Shown here: positions 59,101 to 64,000 of the stretch, piece by piece | Layout of the letters: each line of letters starts with the position of its first letter | Position numbering within the stretch: position 1 is the stretch's first letter | Assembly: GCA_964251665.1 (NCBI GenBank) | Contig: CAXUKO010000001.1 | Location: forward strand, 124,001 to 188,000 | Direction: 5' to 3' | Length of the DNA: 64,000 nt | Origin: JBBQLG01 sp964251665 | Lineage (GTDB): Bacteria > Bacteroidota > Bacteroidia > Cytophagales > Spirosomataceae | Translations under genes and position numbers: made by a program | Notes under the pieces: generated by a model | Database searches by the model: none | What the model was told of the DNA's origin: nothing | Seen by the model: only the letters and a program-made list of their open reading frames with translations

Positions 59101-61737
59101 AGATGCGCCTTTTCGGTAGGTACCGTCCTTATCCAGCGCGACCAGATCCACCGGCATGGGTGCATTGGTCGTGACGTAGCGATCTGCCAGGCGAACGCCA
59201 AAGAATGTGGGCTGCGTGAGCACATCAAAGCGCCGGAGCCGGTTAACAGGCCGGCCGTTTTCGTCGAAAACCGTTACGAACAGTTTGCCTTCCAGTAGCC
59301 CGATGTCCTGATACGCTGCTGCCAGCGGGAAGCGTTCGGTTACCTGCCCTTTGGCGTCGGTACGGCCCTGACGCAGGACTTTCTCGAATACCATCGGTAC
59401 CCCCGACGGCTGGTCCGCAATGGCGAAACTGTATTCCTCGAAGCCTTTTGGCGCGAAGGCTTTCCGTTTGAGCTGCAACTCAATTTCGTAGGCCCGGTCG
59501 GCGGCTGGTGGTCCAAACAGGTTCAGCGCCGTTGCCGACAGTGTAACCGTCTGCCCTGAGGGATAAAATGCCTTATCGGTCTGCACGTCTACCTTGATCC
59601 GGTCAGGAATGAACTCCTCAACACTCACCGGCTCCGAGGCCAGCAGTACCTCGTTGGCATTTAGGACTTCCAGCGTATAAGTACCCGTTACAGCGGCCGG
59701 GTCGAGCGGTACGTCGGTCAGAACAGCACCCTGCTCATTGGTCGTTTTGCGGAAGCTACGGTATTCGCGGCCGTTGGGCATCAGTACCCGGATCAGAACC
59801 GGGATTTCGCCCACCGACTGCCAGGCCTGCGTGCGAATCACGGTGTTAAAATGAATCGTTTCGCCGGGCCGGTAGATGTTGCGGTCACCATAGATAAAAG
59901 CGTCGAAACCTGACTTATTCACGCGCTTACCGGCTACGTCGAACCGCGACGTTTCCACTTCGGTATCGGGTAAGTACAGGAAGTTGAAGTCGCTTTCACC
60001 CGTCTGTTCGGTTGTTCGGGCGGTAAGCAGAGCAATGGAAAAGCCGGGTGCTTTTTCGGCTACTTTCTCAAAAATGGCCACGCCTTTATCATCGGTTTTC
60101 AGCGTATAGACCGCCTGGTTATTGCTGCTGATCAGCGTGATTTCGATATTCTTGAGTGGCTCGGCGGTGCGGATGGAGTTGGCAAAGACCAGCAGATTGT
60201 CATCTGTCTTGCGGGCAATCAGGCCGATATCCGAAACCGATACCAGTTGAGTAGCGCTTAAATAGGCTTCGTTTTTGGAGCCAACGGTCACTAAGTACAC
60301 GCCTTTGAAGGCATTGGGCTGGTCGGGTAAGGCCACGTTCAGGGCCGACACCCCCTGTACTTTCGGCAGGTCGCCCGTATCGACGGTTTTGTTCACCAGC
60401 ACGTCGCTGTACTGGCTTTCTTCGTCGACGTTGTAGGTAAATGCGCCCGATGGCAGATACTGCCCGTCGGCACTTTCCTGGTACTCGTCGTACCGACCGT
60501 TCTTTAAGAATTGCAGGATGTTATTCTCGTATACCTTGGCGATTTTCACCTGTACTTTGGGCACATTCACAATGTTCAGCCCAATGTTTCTGGCTCCTTT
60601 TGCAGACAGGTAAATGGCTTTTTTGGTGGCGAACGACACACTGGCGGGCATTTTTCCGAAGAACAGATCCCGCGTGACTGGCTCTGCTACCTGCGTATTC
60701 AGGACACCCCGTATCTGGTCAGTGAGGGTCAGGACGTAGGTGTCCGTTTCGTTGAAATTGCCCCGGATAACAAACCCGTTTTCGGTCAGTTCAGCGGTGG
60801 TTTCTACCTGCGGCTGAATGGTATAAAACGCACTCAGGTTGCCGGGTGTGGCCGTGTTCGGCATGAGTTCCTGCGTGGTAATCACCCGGACCGTGCCCTG
60901 CGGCCCGCTTGCTCCGTTTTTATCATAACCGGTCTGTACATCGGCGATTTCGATACGGGTGCGGCTTGGCAGGGTAGCCGTCTGCTCGATGGCCTCTTTG
61001 CTTTGGTAAGCTGTGTTCGGTACGGCAAGGCCCTTCGCTACGGTGATGGCAAGTGGTTGGTCGCCCGGTTCGCCGGGGGCATTGGGCAGCGTCAGCGCTA
61101 CGGCCGTGCCACCATCAGCCGATGAGCCAGACTGGGTCAACTGCGTCGTTAGATTTTTCTGCCCGACGGCGATGGCTAGTTTACCGGCTACCTCGGCCGA
61201 CCGGACCGGGTAGTTGAAATTCAGCCGGGTTTTAGCGACGGGTTGCCCGGTTTCCCGCGATTTGGTCCACCAGGTTTCTACGCCGTTGACTTGCAGATAG
61301 GGTGTATGAAAGGCAATATCCTCCGACGAAACGTTCAGATTCTGCCCTTTCACTCTGTTCAGTACCTCGTCGGTCAGTTCGGCGCGGTAGTCGGTGGCGG
61401 GGTCGAAGGCGACGGCGGGGGAAAAAATCAGTTCGTTGGGGGCGGTCCACTTAAATTTCCCCCGTACGGCGGGTATGAAGCGGATGTACTGCGTCGAATC
61501 CCACTCGCTGACGCGTGTTTCAGCATCGTCCAGTCCGGGACCATCCAGTCCGGGACCATCCAGTCGGGGACCAACATTTTTGTTGAAGGTGAAGGTCAGG
61601 TTCTGGGTCTGTTGTACCTCATCGTCGAAGTTACGGCCCACGACCCTGACGTCGTTGAGCGATAGGCGGGCGCAGTGCGTGAATGCGAGAAAAAAGCTGC
61701 CGACCAGGAGTAAACGGCGGGCGGATAGTAGGTTCAT
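56113..61737 (-). CDS. Alpha-2-macroglobulin family lipoprotein
   Basis: An 1,874-residue protein with a lipobox signal peptide (LLLVGSFFLAFTHC), so anchored on the periplasmic side. Macroglobulin-like domains fill the first two thirds (for example FIYGDRNIYRPGETIHFNTV near residue 635, the MG2-type segment). The thioester site is YPHGCMEQTISK (CxEQ, intact), in an alpha/alpha-barrel thioester domain, followed by the receptor-like end. Bacterial members trap foreign proteases by a bait region and covalent thioester. The usual partner, penicillin-binding protein 1C, is not adjacent. ATG 61737 fits the signal peptide; 22 earlier residues in frame are not needed. A short 15-bp tandem repeat lies near the N-terminus. 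Confidence 0.94.
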   Translation of the reverse strand: MNLLSARRLLLVGSFFLAFTHCARLSLNDVRVVGRNFDDEVQQTQNLTFTFNKNVGPRLDGPGLDGPGLDDAETRVSEWDSTQYIRFIPAVRGKFKWTAPNELIFSPAVAFDPATDYRAELTDEVLNRVKGQNLNVSSEDIAFHTPYLQVNGVETWWTKSRETGQPVAKTRLNFNYPVRSAEVAGKLAIAVGQKNLTTQLTQSGSSADGGTAVALTLPNAPGEPGDQPLAITVAKGLAVPNTAYQSKEAIEQTATLPSRTRIEIADVQTGYDKNGASGPQGTVRVITTQELMPNTATPGNLSAFYTIQPQVETTAELTENGFVIRGNFNETDTYVLTLTDQIRGVLNTQVAEPVTRDLFFGKMPASVSFATKKAIYLSAKGARNIGLNIVNVPKVQVKIAKVYENNILQFLKNGRYDEYQESADGQYLPSGAFTYNVDEESQYSDVLVNKTVDTGDLPKVQGVSALNVALPDQPNAFKGVYLVTVGSKNEAYLSATQLVSVSDIGLIARKTDDNLLVFANSIRTAEPLKNIEITLISSNNQAVYTLKTDDKGVAIFEKVAEKAPGFSIALLTARTTEQTGESDFNFLYLPDTEVETSRFDVAGKRVNKSGFDAFIYGDRNIYRPGETIHFNTVIRTQAWQSVGEIPVLIRVLMPNGREYRSFRKTTNEQGAVLTDVPLDPAAVTGTYTLEVLNANEVLLASEPVSVEEFIPDRIKVDVQTDKAFYPSGQTVTLSATALNLFGPPAADRAYEIELQLKRKAFAPKGFEEYSFAIADQPSGVPMVFEKVLRQGRTDAKGQVTERFPLAAAYQDIGLLEGKLFVTVFDENGRPVNRLRRFDVLTQPTFFGVRLADRYVTTNAPMPVDLVALDKDGTYRKGASATVDIVRFDYQTVIEKKNDGSGSSQLKYTTKKRETVVYTNKLAFGTGKAQFRYVPTVSGEYEIRVRRVGGLADSGYMSAPFYAYGYGSTSASSFEVSSEGQVLMTFDKPAYETGDKAKVLFKAPFNGKLLVTVERNRVLEYHWLTTENKSAEFSFSVGDEHLPNVYVTATLIRPIDFSTNLPLTVAHGFAPVLVSDADTKLPVALTVATQSRSKTKQVIRVKTKANTQVTVAVVDEGILQLKNFKTPDPYGYFYQKQALEVGSHDLYALLFPELSLASAGRLSSTGGDGYDLEKRVNPLSNGRIKLVTFWSGQLTTGFNGEAEFTIDVPQFSGDLRVMAVAYKDNAFGSANANMKVADPIVISAGVPRFLTPGDELDLPVNLSNTTSKAASITAKLSVSGPLDILTDSTSGLTQKLTIQPGRESRTVFRVRARQAIGPGAITVTVNGLNETFTEKTDLTVRPAASLVKTAQSGIIAGGKTQTLSLAANYLPGTGRTSLTVSRSPAMQFGRELSFLLGYPHGCMEQTISKAFPQLYFADLVRSVGSATTYFVQASATSANESNLNPATNVRLAIQQVEANQLFNGSVAMWSGETEGDDWATTYAVHFLTEAQQAGYEVSGSALSKAIDYLTAKTSVPATENDVTYDETGGRTVRKIASRTAIYGLYALTLAGKPNRSAMNYYKEQTGLLTPDSRYLLASAFLRVGDTRSYTALLPKRYTDQTIDRQNGGSYTSPLRNLSLTLLTLLDTDPDNLQIPVLARQLSGALKQSDYINTQEAAYGFLALGKLARKTAGSTATATISSAGKAVGTFTGVDLTIKRVPLGQPITIRTGGSGNLYYFTQSEGIPATGVVPEGDNGLQVRRVFLNREGQPMSSFRQNDLIVVKITLQSSTGVTVPNVVVTDLLPAGFEIENPRLSEARDMPWLSKAGTSMDKPDHFDVRDDRINYYTTADGRERAFYYQVRAVSKGKFVLGPASADAMYSADYRSYSGAGVIRVE
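61531..61575 (-). repeat. Three 15-bp tandem repeats within the alpha-2-macroglobulin gene
   Basis: Units at 61531-61545, 61546-61560 and 61561-61575 encode the Leu-Asp-Gly-Pro-Gly-like pentapeptide; the third is altered at its end. It sits near residue 60, in the first surface domain, and could change copy number without a frameshift. Confidence 0.8.
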
Positions 61738-61977
61738 GGAGAATGGCTTAGGGGCCGGAAAATTGTCGAAACCCGCTCTCACTTCCAAGCCCCAATGAAC
61801 CACGTTTTTATTCGGTAATCCTGAACTTGTGCTGATAGGCTATTGGGACTCACTACAACCTTAGTTGCGTTGCTATGCCGTTATGGTATTCTCGATCCCT
61901 TAACCCGCCACGACCAGCCTGTCTGACGAATTGGGAGTACCATAGAGCCATGAATAGTTTTGTATTCGGCAAGCTTG

Positions 61978-62454
61978 TCAGGGATTTGGTACACTCCACA
62001 AGCGACGGTCTACCAGCAAATCCTGTTCACCCACCACATTGATCGTTGAGTAAAGTGGATGCCTGGGGTGCAACAACACATTATAGGAAATGTCAATCAC
62101 CGCAGAGGGTACTCCCAAACCCATATCCAATGGGTTTAGCAACCACTCACTAAAGATCCGCTGGGTCAAAGGCAAGGCAGTTGGTTCAGCCCATTCATCG
62201 GGTAGTAACTCCGGGTAGATCCAGCGAACCTCACCCTCCGGCAGCTCCAGCGTAAAGAGTCGTAAACGGGGAAGTTGATCGTAGGCCACTTTCGGAAAAT
62301 GAACGAGTGTCTCCAGCAGGGCCAACTCTGGGGAACCCGCCGTGTACAGGATACCCTGGCCCGGTGGATTCCAGCGGCCACCAGTCCGTTCTGCCCCAAT
62401 TACCGAAAGAGGGTCATGCCAATAAGGCTCTTTAAGAATACGATATACGTTCAT
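61978..62454 (-). CDS. RES-domain toxin (NAD+-targeting)
   Basis: A 158-residue RES-domain protein. R, E and S of the family name are seen in AERTGGRWNPPGQGILYTAG (Arg), ELALLETLVHF (Glu) and the later VPSAVIDISYN segment (Ser), with the typical NVLLHPRHPLY near the end. RES toxins deplete NAD+. ATG 62454 is used; TTG 62463 in frame is an alternative. It starts 5 bp after the antitoxin stop and is translated as the second gene of a two-gene operon. Confidence 0.9.
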   Translation of the reverse strand: MNVYRILKEPYWHDPLSVIGAERTGGRWNPPGQGILYTAGSPELALLETLVHFPKVAYDQLPRLRLFTLELPEGEVRWIYPELLPDEWAEPTALPLTQRIFSEWLLNPLDMGLGVPSAVIDISYNVLLHPRHPLYSTINVVGEQDLLVDRRLWSVPNP

Positions 62455-62459
62455 TCCGC

Positions 62460-63032
62460 TCAACTGAAAACTCCAGCTTCAATGCGGATAAAAACGTTAT
62501 CTACTAATTTATACCCCGTGATGGTGTCCAATACAGACAAAGGCGTAGGATAGAGCGCTTTATCGGCTACGTTTACCGGTCGTTTTGCCAAGCGTTCCCG
62601 GCGGGCTACAGCTGCCACCGACAAATCGGGAGGAGCCTCTCTGGTTCCCATCTCGTTCATGGGCTTGGGTGTGTACGGGGCGGCTGGTACAGTAAAGCCC
62701 AGTTCGGGGGTAGCCAGTTCTGCTAATGGTGTACGCAGCCACTCGTAGAAGGCGGATTGCTGCCCGTCAAAGACAGCCAGCCCATGCCCAAATAGTTTTT
62801 CCAGGAGGAGGAGTCGTTCAGAGAGGGGCACCGAGAGATCGCCCTGATGCTGATTATAGAGGTTCCGTTCCGTAACGCCCAGTATGAAGGCCATCTCTTT
62901 CTTGGTCAGGCCAGCTAATGCTGCTACCTGATCGACTTGAGCGCGCGGGAGTTTGCGACGGGCCTGTAGGATGAGGTCCTTAGTAGGGAATCCCCACCCT
63001 GAAGCTGAGTAAGAGTCGGAAGATACAGCCAT
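62460..63032 (-). CDS. Xre/MbcA/ParS-type antitoxin of the RES toxin, with an insertion
   Basis: A 190-residue protein. The N-terminal part (about residues 20-80) contains KKEMAFILGVTERNLYNQHQ, a helix-turn-helix-like Xre segment, and PLSERLLLLEKLFGHGLAVF. The C-terminal DUF2384-type toxin-binding part begins FYEWLRTPLAEL and ends SVLDTITGYKLVDNVFIRIE, but between WLRTPLAEL and SVLDTITG about 55 extra residues are inserted (rich in Pro, Ala and Arg, for example TPKPMNEMGTREAPPDLS). In the usual family these two parts are nearly contiguous. The toxin gene overlaps the end region by a few bp, giving a coupled operon. Confidence 0.85.
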   Translation of the reverse strand: MAVSSDSYSASGWGFPTKDLILQARRKLPRAQVDQVAALAGLTKKEMAFILGVTERNLYNQHQGDLSVPLSERLLLLEKLFGHGLAVFDGQQSAFYEWLRTPLAELATPELGFTVPAAPYTPKPMNEMGTREAPPDLSVAAVARRERLAKRPVNVADKALYPTPLSVLDTITGYKLVDNVFIRIEAGVFS

Positions 63033-63167
63033 AAGTGCAGAAGTTTTGCATGAATATAACTGAAATTTTTCAGAGGGTGTTCCTGGCTGTACATGGAGTT
63101 AGATAACCCGAGAGGTTATCCCGAAGCAGATGTCACTTATGCTTTACACGCCAAATAGCTGTACTAC

Positions 63168-63375
63168 TTAGAAGCTGTTTGGGTTAAGAGTGAGCCCCGT
63201 TAGGGGCGGCATCTTTGTAGAAGAAATTGGAGAGTCAAGAGATATAGTTCCGTAGGAACGGCATCTTGAGTTATTTAAGATGCCGTTCCTACGGAACTAT
63301 GGTCTACTTTATTGCTGACTTGATCTACAAAGATACCTTGCCTACCGGCACTTATAGCTAATTCAAACAGCTACT
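63168..63375. repeat. Nested inverted-repeat element upstream of the antitoxin gene
   Basis: The inner part is a perfect 24-bp inverted repeat (63244-63267 and 63277-63300) with a 9-nt loop. Around it, an imperfect outer repeat pairs 63168-63222 with about 63323-63375: AGCTGTTTGGGTTA versus its reverse complement, then GGCATCTTTGTAGA against TCTACAAAGATACC. Related blocks, CCGTTAGGGGCGGCATCTT and CCGTAGGAACGGCATCTT, recur inside. It contains no ORF. It could be a small mobile (MITE-like) repeat. Confidence 0.65.
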
Positions 63376-63415
63376 TACACCAGTTGTTTTTTCATGCCTG
63401 CCAGTAACTTAACTG

Positions 63416-63470
63416 CCCCCCTGAAAGAGACGGTGTCAGTCAATGAGCAAAGTCTCCTTCAGGGGGCATA
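63416..63470 (-). terminator. Imperfect hairpin after the NTF2-like gene
   Basis: CCCCCTGAAAGAGAC on the left pairs, with one mismatch and one bulge, with GTCTCCTTCAGGGGG on the right. It ends about 15 bp from the stop of the minus-strand NTF2-like gene. Confidence 0.55.
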
Positions 63471-63482
63471 GGTGAACAATTC

Positions 63483-63917
63483 TTAATTCGGCAGGGGCGA
63501 AAACTGCACACTGGCAATCTTCCAGTTGGTACCTACTCTGGCGCAAACGACCGTAAACGCCACCTGATTATTGAACGCCTGATTCTGTAACGTGCCTTTT
63601 TGCTTCCAGTTGCCCACTACAATGGCGGCATCGTTATTATAGACACGGGGTTTTCCCACATTGGACGTTGTTCCCGTATCGACAACCAGATACCCACCGT
63701 CCAGGGCTTGTGTAAACAGACTTTTATCGGCTGTTTGGCCGTCAGGACCCGTTAGCATAAAATCGTCGGTTACAATGCTGCCAAACGCTTTTGCATCTTC
63801 ATCGAGCATGGCTTTGAAAAAAGTAGTCGTCAGCGCAGCCGGGTCGGCACTGGTTGTTGCCTGAGCGAACGCGCCGGTTGTCAGGATGAGCAGGAGTAGG
63901 GAGCCTAAATACTTCAT
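63483..63917 (-). CDS. Exported NTF2-like (DUF4440/SnoaL-type) protein
   Basis: A 144-residue protein with a signal peptide (YLGSLLLLILTTGAFAQ) and an NTF2-like fold: FFKAMLDEDAKAFGSIVTDDF (first helix-strand), a central sheet (AAIVVGNWKQKG, QVAFTVVCARVGTNW) and the closing strand KIASVQFSPLPN. The cone-shaped cavity of this family binds small molecules or acts as an enzyme, but no catalytic set is evident. Likely periplasmic. It is followed by a hairpin and an intergenic repeat. Confidence 0.85.
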   Translation of the reverse strand: MKYLGSLLLLILTTGAFAQATTSADPAALTTTFFKAMLDEDAKAFGSIVTDDFMLTGPDGQTADKSLFTQALDGGYLVVDTGTTSNVGKPRVYNNDAAIVVGNWKQKGTLQNQAFNNQVAFTVVCARVGTNWKIASVQFSPLPN

Positions 63918-64000
63918 TAGCTTTCAAGGGGGGTAGTTTGTTTTCTGACCCGAAAGTTGGCTAAAAATGCAGACAAGTTGTTTACCAGACGGTTAAGTTA

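Noticed and set aside
60511..61125. 204-residue plus-strand frame opposite the alpha-2-macroglobulin gene
   Set aside because: No signal, family motif or promoter; it lies fully within the validated macroglobulin frame on the other strand.
56113..61737. Search for a pbpC gene next to the alpha-2-macroglobulin gene
   Set aside because: Neighbouring genes on both sides were checked and none encodes a penicillin-binding protein.

Overview
The window looks like chromosome of a Bacteroidota member, most likely Cytophagales and close to Spirosoma. This is inferred from gene content (mreBCD, dxr-rseP, DUF6702, M1/M16/M28 secreted peptidases, a DUF5117/5118-type met-zincin, a fused NagB-LmbE protein), from TAnnTTTG -7 promoter elements, from the lack of Shine-Dalgarno signals, and from moderately GC-rich coding sequence broken by AT-richer accessory genes.

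Layout. 1-2746 is the 5' part of a DUF4011-type superfamily 1 helicase gene (minus strand) that runs off the left edge; it is AT-richer than the rest. 3158-8835 is a forward group linked to amino-sugar chemistry: a Gfo/Idh/MocA oxidoreductase, a NagB-LmbE fusion, a protein with an effector-associated-like N-terminus and a deoxyribosyltransferase/TIR-like C-terminus, a DUF5009 (HGSNAT-like) acyltransferase and a small membrane protein. A RelE-type toxin-antitoxin pair (8946-9483) and an M16 protease follow. 12502-20156 (minus) holds lon, a DUF6702 gene, rseP, a 25-residue membrane ORF, dxr, a decayed toxin-antitoxin locus and a GH3-family gene. 20374-25277 (plus) holds mreBCD, an ECF sigma factor with a small Cys/His protein, gmk and nadD. 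25351-28319 (minus) holds a lipoprotein, an M28 peptidase and cysS.

28466-35210 holds a GNAT-like gene whose last 99 bp are repeated on the far side of an inserted vapBC module, then a PfkB kinase, an N-acylglucosamine 2-epimerase family gene, a DUF2520 gene (minus) and a GT2 glycosyltransferase. 35298-41089 (minus) holds a very large exported protein of unknown function and prmA. 41472-45526 holds an animal-type haem peroxidase, a tRNA-Gln(CUG), a repeat-rich surface protein and a tRNA-Pro(GGG). 45595-53210 (minus) holds a met-zincin and two M1 peptidase paralogues that share a 751-bp tract I read as identical. 53308-63917 (minus) holds a HupE/UreJ protein, a gamma-carbonic-anhydrase-like protein, a Ser/Arg/Asn/Asp-rich lipoprotein, an alpha-2-macroglobulin, a RES-Xre toxin-antitoxin pair, a nested inverted repeat and an NTF2-like secreted protein.

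Four toxin-antitoxin loci (RelE-type, degraded Phd/RelE-type, VapBC, RES-Xre), the helicase and the effector-associated-like protein give the window a conflict-system flavour on a housekeeping backbone. Gene ends are often marked by very long, nearly perfect hairpins. The most unusual items are the vapBC cassette flanked by a synonymously diverged copy of its target gene end, the effector-associated-like/deoxyribosyltransferase-like protein, the gene-converted M1 tract with distinct codon use, and the RES antitoxin with an insertion in its C-terminal domain.
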